Shown one piece after another: positions 9,157-17,500 of a stretch of DNA of 64,000 nt. The DNA is taken from contig NZ_AP029018.1 of NCBI RefSeq assembly GCF_037076525.1, forward strand, positions 1,885,001 through 1,949,000, in the 5' to 3' direction. Numbering within the stretch: the first letter of the stretch is position 1; each line of letters starts with the position of its first letter. The stretch comes from Selenomonas sp. TAMA-11512. GTDB lineage: Bacteria; Bacillota; Negativicutes; Selenomonadales; Selenomonadaceae. A program made the position numbers and the translations under genes. The notes below the pieces were generated by a model, which was not told where the DNA came from, did not search any database, and was given only the letters and a program-made list of their open reading frames with translations.

Positions 9157-9184
9157 CTGAAATCCTCCCGATATGCAAAGCGTT

Positions 9185-11137
9185 CTATGTCACCATTGTA
9201 CTCGCCTGTCTCCGATTTTGCAATAGAATAGGCTTTTCTGCTTCTTTTGTATGGAGCCGCCAACGTAAAAGGAGTGCAGAACGAATGATTACAACGACGG
9301 ATCCGGCATTGTGGATAAGCTCACCGGCGACAGGCCCCATCTCTCCCGCAGCAGCGAGGATAATCGCCACGAAGTTCAAAGTAAAGGCGAAGATGAGATT
9401 CCATCGGATCGTCGTCATCAGCTTCCTTGAGAGATCAAAGAGATGCGGCAGTTCGGCAAGGCTATCCCTTGTAATCGCAATATCCGCCGCGCCGATGGCG
9501 ATATCCGATCCATGCCCGCCCATCGCGATCGAGATATGCGCCCGCTTTAAGGCAGGTGCGTCATTGATGCCGTCCCCCAGCATGACAATTCGATGCCCTG
9601 TTTCCTCAACCGCTCGAATCCTCTCCAACTTGTTCTCGGGGAGGCATTCCGCGGCGATCTCATCGAAGTGCAGTGCCTGACCGATATGCATCGCGGCAGC
9701 GGACTGATCCCCCGTGAGCATTACTGTCCGAAGATGTCTTTCTTGAAGCTCTCGAACCGCCTCCGGCGCTTCCTCGCGCAGTTGATCGGAAAGCGACAGA
9801 ATCCCCAGAAGATCTCCATTTTCCGCGAGATAGACAAGCGTCTCGCCGCGCGCCAGCACCGCTTCTCTCCACGCCTTCGCCTCTGCCGATACGCCTGTGC
9901 CGTATCGCTCGATGAGCCGAAGATTCCCCGCCATCATCGTGCGCTCATCTCCCTCACTGACAATGCCCTCGCCGGCGATAACCCTGCATTTCGTCGATAC
10001 GGTCTCCTGCTGTAAGAGACCTCGCTCCTTTGCCGCCGCAGCGATCGCCTTGCCCAGCGGATGCTCCGACGCGGCTTCAAGCGCCCCTGCCGTACGAAGA
10101 AGATCCTCTTCGGAAAACCCTGACTTCGCCGCAAAGCTGCCGCATACCGCCGGGCGGCCGACCGTAAGAGTCCGCGTCTTATCAAAGGCAATTGCATCGA
10201 CTTCTGCAAGGCGCTCCAGCGCATCACCTTCCTTGACGAGGAAGCCGTGCTTCGCGGCATTGCCGATGGCTGCCATGACCGCCGTCGGCGTTGCAAGCAC
10301 AAGAGCGCAGGGGCAGAACACGACGAGAATCGTGACCGCGCGCAGCACTTCACCTGTTGCAAAATATGTTCCCGTAGCCGTCAACAGAGCAAGCACAACG
10401 ATAACCGTCGCCCACTTGTCTGCCATCCGAACAATGCGCGTCTTTCCCGCATCCGCGGCTTCGACAAGACGGACGAGCCGCGCAATCGAGGATTCCTCTG
10501 CCGCGGATGATGCGCGCATTGTAAAGGAGCCGTATTGATTGAGCGTGCCGCTCTTAACTTCCGCGCCCGCAGCGATATCGACGGGAATCGATTCACCCGT
10601 CAGAACCGATGTATCGATGGACGAGTGACCCGAGATGACAGCGCCGTCTGTCGGTACCTTTTCCCCCGGAAGGACGTGAATCATATCTCCGACCTGTATT
10701 TCACAAGCCTCGATATCCTCACGCTCTCCATTTTCCAAAATGCGATGCGCCTTCTCGGGTGTCAATGCGACAAGCTCCGCAATTCCCGCCTGCGCTCCGG
10801 CAACCGTCCTTTCCTCGAGGAACGCACCGATCTGCATGATGACGGCAATCTCCCCCGCGGCAAAGTATTCGCCGACAATGACCGCCGCAATCAACGCGAG
10901 CGAGACGAGCAGATCCGCCTTGATGTCTCCCTCTGCTGCGACGGCGATTGCCGCTCCTCTGACGATTGGCACGCCCGCCAAAACGATGGCGGCCCACGCC
11001 GCATCTATGCCGCAGAACGGGATATCAAAGAAACTCAACAGCAAGGACAGACCGGCAACAACAAGGACGCTGATCTTTCCCTGCGGGCCGGCCAGCCAAT
11101 TCGCCGCCTTTTCATAGAGATTTGACTTGAACATCAT
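9185..11137 (-). CDS. Heavy-metal translocating P1B-type ATPase with an altered DKTGT motif
   Basis: A 650-residue P1B ATPase without an N-terminal HMA domain. Motifs: TGES (about 180-183, actuator), CPCAL (metal-binding Cys pair about 275-277), HPLGKA (P1B nucleotide domain), MLGDGINDAPALKRAHISIA, and a final helix with HNAGSVVVI. The phosphorylation site reads D319-K-T-R-T instead of near-invariant DKTGT; the codon is CGG at about 10175. I start at the second-line ATG (11137) because GGAGG lies 8 bases upstream; an ATG five codons earlier would overlap that site. Two CsoR-like operators control the promoter. Substrate is probably Cu, Zn, Cd or a similar ion; specificity is not clear. dapF follows. 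Confidence 0.9.
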   Translation of the reverse strand: MMFKSNLYEKAANWLAGPQGKISVLVVAGLSLLLSFFDIPFCGIDAAWAAIVLAGVPIVRGAAIAVAAEGDIKADLLVSLALIAAVIVGEYFAAGEIAVIMQIGAFLEERTVAGAQAGIAELVALTPEKAHRILENGEREDIEACEIQVGDMIHVLPGEKVPTDGAVISGHSSIDTSVLTGESIPVDIAAGAEVKSGTLNQYGSFTMRASSAAEESSIARLVRLVEAADAGKTRIVRMADKWATVIVVLALLTATGTYFATGEVLRAVTILVVFCPCALVLATPTAVMAAIGNAAKHGFLVKEGDALERLAEVDAIAFDKTRTLTVGRPAVCGSFAAKSGFSEEDLLRTAGALEAASEHPLGKAIAAAAKERGLLQQETVSTKCRVIAGEGIVSEGDERTMMAGNLRLIERYGTGVSAEAKAWREAVLARGETLVYLAENGDLLGILSLSDQLREEAPEAVRELQERHLRTVMLTGDQSAAAMHIGQALHFDEIAAECLPENKLERIRAVEETGHRIVMLGDGINDAPALKRAHISIAMGGHGSDIAIGAADIAITRDSLAELPHLFDLSRKLMTTIRWNLIFAFTLNFVAIILAAAGEMGPVAGELIHNAGSVVVIIRSALLLRWRLHTKEAEKPILLQNRRQASTMVT

Positions 11138-11154
11138 TTTCTTTTCCTCCATCT

Positions 11155-11170
11155 ATACCCCTATAGGTAT
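11155..11170. promoter_or_regulatory. CsoR/CstR-like operator, proximal copy
   Basis: ATACCCCTATAGGTAT, 16 bases, just before the ATPase Shine-Dalgarno. It is the exact reverse complement of the copy at 11187-11202. The sequence resembles the ATACCC-N4-GGGTAT pseudo-palindromes bound by CsoR, CstR and RcnR-type repressors. Confidence 0.7.
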
Positions 11171-11183
11171 CATCCTCTTTATC

Positions 11184-11213
11184 AAGATACCTATAGGGGT
11201 ATGTATTTGTCAA
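11184..11213 (-). promoter_or_regulatory. Promoter of the metal ATPase gene
   Basis: On the minus strand TTGACA (11213-11208) and TATCTT (11189-11184) with an 18-base spacer that is almost wholly filled by the distal operator. Repressor binding there would block RNA polymerase. Confidence 0.7.
11187..11202. promoter_or_regulatory. CsoR/CstR-like operator, distal copy
   Basis: ATACCTATAGGGGTAT lies between the -35 and -10 elements. Its start is 32 bases from the start of the proximal copy, close to three helical turns, so two repressor oligomers could sit on one DNA face. No CsoR-family gene lies in the window. Confidence 0.72.
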
Positions 11214-11325
11214 GGAAAAATTGTATTTTAATTGAAATCTGTAATGATTTTCAATGCTTTTGCTTGCCTCGATGCACTCTATGGTGTAGGATAATAGGGT
11301 ATTACGACCCGAAAAGGAGAAACGC

Positions 11326-12039
11326 ATGCAAGATCTGCTCGATATACACACACATACGCTGGCCAGCGGACACGCTTATTCCAGCCCTCGCGAGATGGTC
11401 GCCGCCGCGCGGAGGAAAAAGCTCGCGCTCTATGGCATGAGCGAGCACACGACGCTGATGCCCGGCACCTGCCACGATTTTTACTTCGCCAATCTCAAGG
11501 TCATCCGTCCCGAAGATGACGGCATTGAGCTCTTAATGGGCGCGGAGCTCAACATCATTGACTACGGCGGCTCGACCGATCTCATGCAGTTCTATTTGAA
11601 AAACCTCGACTATGCCATTGCCAGCCTGCACAATCCCTGCATCCCTCCGGGGACTGCGGAGGAAAACACGACCGCGCTCATCGGCGCCATGCGGAACCCC
11701 AAGGTCTGCATCCTCGGCCACCCGGATAACCCCGCCTACCCCGTCGACCTGGAACGCCTTGTAAGAGCGGCGAAGGAGAACCGCATTCTCCTCGAGTGCA
11801 ACAACAGCTCCTACAGCCTCAACTCCAGCCGCAGCGGCTCTCGGGAGATCGGTGTTCAAATGCTCGATCTCTGCAGGAAGCACGGCGTTCCCGTCATTCT
11901 CGGAAGTGACGCGCACATTGACCTCGACGTGGGCAATCACGACAACTGCATGGAAGTCCTCGCCGCCGCCGACTTCCCGGACAGCCTCGTCGTCAATTAC
12001 GACATAGACTTCTTTAAGTCGTTCCTGCCGAAGAAATAA
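11326..12039 (+). CDS. PHP-domain phosphatase (YcdX-like)
   Basis: A 237-residue PHP (polymerase and histidinol phosphatase) metal-dependent phosphoesterase. It shows LLDIHTHTLASGHAYS, with the HxH metal ligands and the YcdX-type HAYS, then MSEHT, MGAELNI, SLHNP, LGHPDN and LGSDAHI, which supply the trinuclear metal site. Length and order match YcdX-like phosphatases rather than histidinol phosphatase. Natural substrate unknown. SD AAGGAG. A monocistronic unit whose terminator is shared with the convergent Cof gene. Confidence 0.88.
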   Translation: MQDLLDIHTHTLASGHAYSSPREMVAAARRKKLALYGMSEHTTLMPGTCHDFYFANLKVIRPEDDGIELLMGAELNIIDYGGSTDLMQFYLKNLDYAIASLHNPCIPPGTAEENTTALIGAMRNPKVCILGHPDNPAYPVDLERLVRAAKENRILLECNNSSYSLNSSRSGSREIGVQMLDLCRKHGVPVILGSDAHIDLDVGNHDNCMEVLAAADFPDSLVVNYDIDFFKSFLPKK

Positions 12040-12088
12040 TAAACGAACCCCGCTCTCTGCCACAACCGCAGAGAGCGGGGTTCGTTTA
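12040..12088. terminator. Bidirectional terminator between PHP and Cof genes
   Basis: A perfect 21-bp stem (TAAACGAACCCCGCTCTCTG... and complement) with a 7-base loop. It is the longest perfect terminator stem noticed in the window. Confidence 0.92.
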
Positions 12089-12120
12089 TGTCACCGCTTT
12101 TCCCTATACTCGAATCGACG

Positions 12121-12894
12121 CTATATCAGTCCCAAATGCCTGCACGCGTGAAGGATGCCGCCCTTATCCACGTCGGTCGTGACGAAGTCCGCCTTTGCCT
12201 TGAGCTCGGGAATGGCGTTGCCCATGGCGACGCATGTCCACTCATCTGAAAACATGGACATATCATTCCAGTGATCTCCGAAGACGACGACATCGCTGTA
12301 GCTTCCGCCGAAGTGGTCGACAATGCGTCGGATGCCGACCGACTTATCCATTGGCTCGACAAAGATGTACTCCTCCTGAAACCGCATCCACGGAAGACGG
12401 GACAGCGACTTCAGCCGCTTTTCATCCCCCCTCCTGCAGGCGATGTTGATCTTGTAAAAGGTATCGTAATCGGCAGGATCAAGCCCCTCGATCACGCGAT
12501 TTTCCATGTAGATGTCGTGTGTCGCCTCGTAAAACCGATCATCGGGCACAAGGCGAAGCACCATATTCTCCGGGCAAAAGCCCCATGGAAAGCCGATCTC
12601 TTCCGCCTCCTGCAGTAGGGCGATGCACGCCTCGGCATCCATCGGCTCAATGCCTAAGAGCTCCCCGTCAATGGTGACGCCGTTGCCGCCGTCGCTGACC
12701 ATATTGGAGAATCCCATATCGCGCATCATGTCGACGGCCATGGCCTGGCTGCGCCCCGTGGCGATGGCAAGGAAATGCCCGTTTTCACGCAGCTGGAGGA
12801 GCGCCTGCTTCGTCTCTTCCGGGGTGTAGGTATTGCCATAGCCGCCGGCGACGAGTGTCCCGTCGATATCGAAAAAAAGATACTTCTTTTTCAT
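12121..12894 (-). CDS. Cof-type HAD-IIB family sugar/nucleotide phosphatase
   Basis: A 257-residue HAD hydrolase. Motif I is FFDIDGTLV (nucleophile Asp and acid/base Asp), motif II ATGRS, and motif IV VVFGDHWNDMSMF. The C2B cap between motifs II and III is typical of the Cof/YidA group. Substrate cannot be assigned. I chose the ATG at 12894, which has GAGGGAG four bases ahead, over an earlier TTG. It follows the CocE-type gene by 14 bases. Confidence 0.9.
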   Translation of the reverse strand: MKKKYLFFDIDGTLVAGGYGNTYTPEETKQALLQLRENGHFLAIATGRSQAMAVDMMRDMGFSNMVSDGGNGVTIDGELLGIEPMDAEACIALLQEAEEIGFPWGFCPENMVLRLVPDDRFYEATHDIYMENRVIEGLDPADYDTFYKINIACRRGDEKRLKSLSRLPWMRFQEEYIFVEPMDKSVGIRRIVDHFGGSYSDVVVFGDHWNDMSMFSDEWTCVAMGNAIPELKAKADFVTTDVDKGGILHACRHLGLI

Positions 12895-12908
12895 GCATGC
12901 TCCCTCTA

Positions 12909-14999
12909 TCAATCCGCCGACAAGTCAGATTCCGCCTTCTCCGGTACGACGGGTACGACGAGATAGCTCGCATGCTCGCCGCCGAGGCGGAAGACGTGCT
13001 TTCCTCTATTGCGGCTCGGCGGCGGAGTCACGCGGCCGTTGACAGGACTCTCATCCTCGAGCCCGCCGAAGACCGCCATCGGCACGTCGGTACCGGGCAT
13101 GTAGGTATAGCCCTCTTTCGGGACGACGATGAGCGCCTTGCCGAAGGGCGGCACAATATCCGCCGATGGAGGCACATACGGCTCAATCGTAAGGCGCAGG
13201 CCTTCTCCTCTATGGTACTTCATCCCCATCGGCGAGACGGCGATGTCCGCCTGAACAATCTCGCCCGCTCGGAGACGGTCTTCAGCATCTCCCTTGAGCA
13301 CAGGTTCATAGAAGGTGCTCTCGGGCGCGAGCGCACGCTGCGACAGGCGCAGATATCCCTCCGCGGCGATCGGCTGTCCCGCCTTATCGCGGAAGGGCTT
13401 GCCGCTGACATCGAGCTTTTCGGCCGTCACGTGGATATCCATGTCGTCCGATCCGTCCGCCTCGGCAAAGAGGCGCAGCTTCATGTATCCCGTGAGCTCG
13501 ATATCCTCATCAAAAATGTAGGTGAAGACCGCCTTGGCATCCGGCGCTTCACTATCATAGCCGACACGGCCTTCATCCTCTGCCGACACAGGGCTCAATG
13601 TGCGGTCCGCATGCAGAAAGAGCTTATAGTACTCCGTCCGAGCGAGCGGGAACGCATTCTCCGCGCGATTCACGACATCTTCATATCCCGGATCAAGGAC
13701 GGAAAGCCGTACGCGAGGCGTCATCTCCCAATCGTTTTGCTCGCCTTTCAGATAGCGGTCAAAGAACTTTCGCAGATCCTCCACATTCGACGGCGTATAG
13801 TAGTCCGCCCACTCGTTCGTATTGTGCACGCGAAGCCACTTGTCCTTCGCGGCAAGCTTCCGGAATCCGGCGAACGTGCCGGACGTATGGACAGGGTTCG
13901 TATAGCTCGCAACGACGTAGGCCGGGATGCGGATGCGGTCCAAGCGCGCAATTTTGTCCTGCCAGTAAGCATCCAGAAGCGGATGCTCGACGATCATGCG
14001 CGGCTGATCCTCTATGTAATTTTGGCTTGCAAATGTCTCAAAAATCGCCTCGGGAAAGACGGGATTCGGTATTCCGCCGCGATGCGCCGTCTCGCGGAAG
14101 TGATCGGAAAATCCCTCCCACGGAGCAATCGCCGCCAGATGCGGCGGCTCGGCGCCGGCGATGAACCACTGCGAGACCGCGAGCCAGGAGTTGCCCGACA
14201 TGCCGATCCTGCCGTTTGACCACGGCTCGGCTGCCGCCCACTCAATCACATCATAGCCGTCGCGCGCCATCTCGGATCCCCAATAGTTCAAATTGCCCTC
14301 CGAATAGTAGGCGCCTCGCGTATCCGGCTGAATGACGGCATAGCCATGCGCCGCCCAATAGGCGGGATCCGGTCCCTCGAACTTCTCGAGCCCCGAGGTC
14401 GCCGAGAGCGGCACACCTGCGCGGTGCGGCACATCGTCGAGCATCTGCCCGCCGATCTCCTTGCCATACGGACTCCACGCGAGGAGCGCCGGATATTTCC
14501 CATCCTCTGCAGGGCGGAAGATATCCGTGTAGATGACCGTGCCGTCACGCAGTGTCACGGGAACGTCCTTCTCAAAGAGAATATCCGTCGAAAGGGGCCG
14601 CGCCCCCGCACGGCGCACCGTACCCGCCCGAAGCACCATCGTCTCACGCTTGTGCTCCGCCGCCCGCACGCGCGGGGAGGTCAGCGGCTGTCCTTTGCGG
14701 TACCGGACGGGAACCGTCTCGCCGTTTGCCATGACCTTCGGGATGAGGATCGAGCCGTTTTCGTCGACCTCGATGGGCTCCGCGAGCAAGCTTGCCGTTG
14801 TCTCCGCCTGTGCCGGTTCCCCTTGACGCCCCGACTTTACGGAGTCATCCGTGCGCCGCGGCTGAAACGAGCCGTGAACAGACCGCTCCAAGCCCGCGAA
14901 TACGGCATCTTCCGCCGCCGCTGTGCCGACGCTCATCATGCTGAGCCACAGGCCCGCGAGCACCGCCGCTGTGCGTCTCTTTCTGTGCGGCTTTCGCAT
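12909..14999 (-). CDS. Exported CocE/NonD family serine hydrolase
   Basis: A 696-residue alpha/beta hydrolase of the X-Pro dipeptidyl-peptidase S15/CocE group. A Sec signal covers residues 1-29 (basic start, hydrophobic core, cleavage near TAAAED). A linker of about 100 residues precedes the catalytic domain, which has the oxyanion/nucleophile region GMSGNSWLAVSQW, YAVIQPDTRGAYYSEG, and DSHTSGTF-like elements. The C-terminal 220 residues match the beta-rich XPP domain. It probably hydrolyses esters or acyl-peptides in the periplasm. Downstream of gmhB by 28 bases, so possibly an end gene of the LPS operon. Confidence 0.87.
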   Translation of the reverse strand: MRKPHRKRRTAAVLAGLWLSMMSVGTAAAEDAVFAGLERSVHGSFQPRRTDDSVKSGRQGEPAQAETTASLLAEPIEVDENGSILIPKVMANGETVPVRYRKGQPLTSPRVRAAEHKRETMVLRAGTVRRAGARPLSTDILFEKDVPVTLRDGTVIYTDIFRPAEDGKYPALLAWSPYGKEIGGQMLDDVPHRAGVPLSATSGLEKFEGPDPAYWAAHGYAVIQPDTRGAYYSEGNLNYWGSEMARDGYDVIEWAAAEPWSNGRIGMSGNSWLAVSQWFIAGAEPPHLAAIAPWEGFSDHFRETAHRGGIPNPVFPEAIFETFASQNYIEDQPRMIVEHPLLDAYWQDKIARLDRIRIPAYVVASYTNPVHTSGTFAGFRKLAAKDKWLRVHNTNEWADYYTPSNVEDLRKFFDRYLKGEQNDWEMTPRVRLSVLDPGYEDVVNRAENAFPLARTEYYKLFLHADRTLSPVSAEDEGRVGYDSEAPDAKAVFTYIFDEDIELTGYMKLRLFAEADGSDDMDIHVTAEKLDVSGKPFRDKAGQPIAAEGYLRLSQRALAPESTFYEPVLKGDAEDRLRAGEIVQADIAVSPMGMKYHRGEGLRLTIEPYVPPSADIVPPFGKALIVVPKEGYTYMPGTDVPMAVFGGLEDESPVNGRVTPPPSRNRGKHVFRLGGEHASYLVVPVVPEKAESDLSAD

Positions 15000-15027
15000 T
15001 CTATCCTTCTCCTATCCCTCTCATATC

Positions 15028-15543
15028 CTATATCCCGCAGGAGTCAAGAGCCTCCAATGTCACGGGCAGGAGACTCCCGCCCGCGTAGAGCGTTCCGCGG
15101 ATGCCCGCACGTTCGGCACACTCCACATCGCGCGCCGCGTCGCCGATCATGACCGCCCGTGCCGGATCAATATCGTGCTCCTTCATCGCGCGGAGGAGCA
15201 TTCCCGGCTTCGGCTTGCGGCAGTCGCAATCTTCCCGGTACGCTTCGACAGCGCCATCGGTCAAATGCGGACAATAGTAAAAAGCGTCGATGTGCGCGCC
15301 GTGCTTTTGGAGCTCCTCGTTCATCCACTCGTGCAGCCGGTACATCTCCTCTTCCGTGTAGTAGCCACGGGCGATGCCGGACTGATTCGTGATCACGATG
15401 GCAAGCGCGCCGCGCGCATTGACCGCGCGTACGGCGTCGACAGCGCCTTCTACCCATCGGAACTTCTCTATCTCATGGAGAAAATGCACATCGACGTTTA
15501 ACGTTCCGTCACGATCGAAGAATACGGCGCTCTTACTTGCCAT
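15028..15543 (-). CDS. gmhB: D-glycero-beta-D-manno-heptose-1,7-bisphosphate 7-phosphatase
   Basis: A 171-residue HAD phosphatase that removes the 7-phosphate in ADP-heptose synthesis. Motifs: AVFFDRDGTLNVD (nucleophile), VITNQSGIARGYY, the zinc-binding cluster CPH...EDCDCRKPKPGM, and MIGDAARDVECAERAG. The start ATG overlaps the hldD stop by 11 bases, so the two are coupled. Length matches GmhB rather than histidinol phosphatase. Confidence 0.95.
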   Translation of the reverse strand: MASKSAVFFDRDGTLNVDVHFLHEIEKFRWVEGAVDAVRAVNARGALAIVITNQSGIARGYYTEEEMYRLHEWMNEELQKHGAHIDAFYYCPHLTDGAVEAYREDCDCRKPKPGMLLRAMKEHDIDPARAVMIGDAARDVECAERAGIRGTLYAGGSLLPVTLEALDSCGI

Positions 15544-16504
15544 ACGTGAAGTATCCGCCGCTGTTCAGGAATTCGACGTATTCCCTGACCGCCGTCTTAA
15601 ATTCCGTGAATCCCTCATCGTAGCCGGCCTCCAGAAGGTGCGTCGGATCCGCCTCGGTGAAGCTCTGGTACTTGCCCTTCAGGACCTCGGGGAAGTCACG
15701 ATACTCGATCTCTCCCTTGCCGAGCGCCTCAATGACCGCTTCCGCCGCTTCGTTATAGGTATGCGCCTGTCCCGTGCCGCAGTTGTAAATCCCCGACGGT
15801 CCCTTTTTCCGCCAGAACCACAGATTGACGTTGACGACATCCTTGACATACACGAAGTCACGGCGCTGCTCGCCGTCTCCATAGCCGTCATAGCCCTTGA
15901 AAAGTCTTGCTTTTCCCGTTTCGTTGACCTGGTTGTAGAGCTGGTAGAAGATGGACGCCATCTTCCCCTTGTGGTGCTCCTGCGGACCGTAGACATTGAA
16001 GTACTTCAGTCCGATGATCTGGCTGTGCGCCTCGGGAATGACCTGCCGCACATAGCGATCGAAGAGGAGCTTGGAATACGCGTAGGGGTTCAGCGCGTCT
16101 TCGCAAACGTCGCCCTCGGTAAACCCGTGTTCTCCCCCTCCATACGTCGAAGCGGAGCTCGCGTAGAGGAACGGGATGCGGTGCTTCATCGCAAAGTGCA
16201 GAACAGACTTCGAATACTCATAGTTTTGACGCATCATGAAGTTGACATCGTACTCCATCGTATCGGAGCAGGCGCCTTCATGGAAGATGACATCGACATC
16301 GGTACCGTCGAAATCGTCATTGACAATGCTGTCCAGGAAGTCATCCTTGTGCTGATAGTCGATGAAGGAGAGCCCCTTGAGGTTCTTGTAGTTCGCTCCG
16401 TCCTTCAAATCATCGACGATCAAGATATCCGTAACACCGCGGTTGTTCAGTTCTTTTACGAGATTGGAGCCGATGAAGCCGGCTCCGCCGGTTACGATGA
16501 TCAT
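15533..16504 (-). CDS. hldD: ADP-L-glycero-D-manno-heptose-6-epimerase
   Basis: A 323-residue extended SDR enzyme, the last step to ADP-L,D-heptose. It has the Rossmann GGAGFIGSNLVKELN at residues 6-20, catalytic YASSASTYGGGEHGF and YAYSKLLFD (Tyr-x3-Lys), and GLKYFNVYGPQEHHKGKMAS typical of HldD. SD GTAGGAGGTATACAGCA. Its ATG overlaps the kinase stop as ATGA, so hldA-like kinase, hldD and gmhB form a tightly coupled trio. Confidence 0.97.
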   Translation of the reverse strand: MIIVTGGAGFIGSNLVKELNNRGVTDILIVDDLKDGANYKNLKGLSFIDYQHKDDFLDSIVNDDFDGTDVDVIFHEGACSDTMEYDVNFMMRQNYEYSKSVLHFAMKHRIPFLYASSASTYGGGEHGFTEGDVCEDALNPYAYSKLLFDRYVRQVIPEAHSQIIGLKYFNVYGPQEHHKGKMASIFYQLYNQVNETGKARLFKGYDGYGDGEQRRDFVYVKDVVNVNLWFWRKKGPSGIYNCGTGQAHTYNEAAEAVIEALGKGEIEYRDFPEVLKGKYQSFTEADPTHLLEAGYDEGFTEFKTAVREYVEFLNSGGYFTYGK

Positions 16505-17499
16505 TGCTGTATACCTCCTACTTTATGCAGCGCGTCTGAGAGCTCCTCTCTCGCCACCGCGTATGTTCCCAGCTTCGCGACGACGACACTGGCGGCGAGA
16601 TTCGCCAGGTACGCCGCCTCTTCGCCTCGAAGTCCGCCGGAAAGCCCCGCCGCCAGCACGGCGATGACCGTATCGCCGGCGCCCGAGACGTCAAAGACTT
16701 CCTGCGAGCGCGTGGGGATGTGCACCTCCTGCCCCTCCCGCACGAGACTGACGCCCTTCTCGGAGCGCGTTGCCAGCACATTCTTGATGTCGTACTTGCG
16801 GCTGATATAGTGACACGCTTTGACGATTTCCGCATCGGTATTCGAGATGGGATCGATGAGGATCTCATTGATCTCCTTGAGATTCGGCGTAATGTAATCG
16901 CACTTCTTATACTTCGTCCAGTTCGTCCCCTTCGGGTCGACGATTACGGGAACGCCGTGTGCATGCGCCTCGGCGATCAGCGCTCTCGCGCTCCGGTCGC
17001 TCAGCGTCCCCTTCGCGTAGTCGGAGAGAATCATCGCATCCATGCCCTCATCCAGGCGCTTTTTGACCTTTTCAAGGAATTGGTCCGTCCAGCGCTCTTC
17101 CAGCGGACGCGCGTCCTCAAAGTCCAGGCGAATCATCTGCTGATGTCCGCCGATGACGCGTATCTTCGTCGTCGTCGGACGATCCGTCATGACGAGGCTG
17201 TCGGAGAGAATCCCGCGGTCCGAGAGCTTCTCCGCAAGGGATCTGTAGTGGAAATCATCGCCGACAAATCCGGCGAGCATCGTCTTGCACCCCAGCAGTG
17301 CCAAGTTGTGGGCGACGTTCGCCGCGCCGCCCAGCGTCTCCTTTTCCCGAGATACGTGGTTGATGGGCACAGGCGCTTCCGGTGAGATCCGCGTAACCTT
17401 GCCGTAGTAGTACTTATCCAGCATCACGTCGCCGGCAACCAAAATCTTGCAGCGTTCGACCTTTTGACTGACAAACGCTTCCAAACGCTCCATATCCAT
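16501..17499 (-). CDS. rfaE1: D-glycero-beta-D-manno-heptose-7-phosphate kinase (RfaE1), copy 1
   Basis: A 332-residue PfkB-family kinase that phosphorylates heptose-7-phosphate at C1. It shows GDVMLDKYYYGKVTRISPEA, GGAANVAHNLALLG, VDPKGTNWTKYK, and the catalytic DVSGAGDTVIA. It is the stand-alone kinase half of HldE. I start at the ATG at 17499, which has GGAGGG five bases upstream. It begins one base after the heptosyltransferase stop. A second kinase of the same type is at 20231-21220. Confidence 0.93.
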   Translation of the reverse strand: MDMERLEAFVSQKVERCKILVAGDVMLDKYYYGKVTRISPEAPVPINHVSREKETLGGAANVAHNLALLGCKTMLAGFVGDDFHYRSLAEKLSDRGILSDSLVMTDRPTTTKIRVIGGHQQMIRLDFEDARPLEERWTDQFLEKVKKRLDEGMDAMILSDYAKGTLSDRSARALIAEAHAHGVPVIVDPKGTNWTKYKKCDYITPNLKEINEILIDPISNTDAEIVKACHYISRKYDIKNVLATRSEKGVSLVREGQEVHIPTRSQEVFDVSGAGDTVIAVLAAGLSGGLRGEEAAYLANLAASVVVAKLGTYAVAREELSDALHKVGGIQQ

Positions 17500-17500
17500 C

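Noticed and set aside
12855-16810. Long plus-strand frames opposite the CocE, gmhB, hldD and kinase genes
   Set aside because: Arg/His-rich shadow translations without motifs; the minus-strand genes have full catalytic motifs and overlaps.
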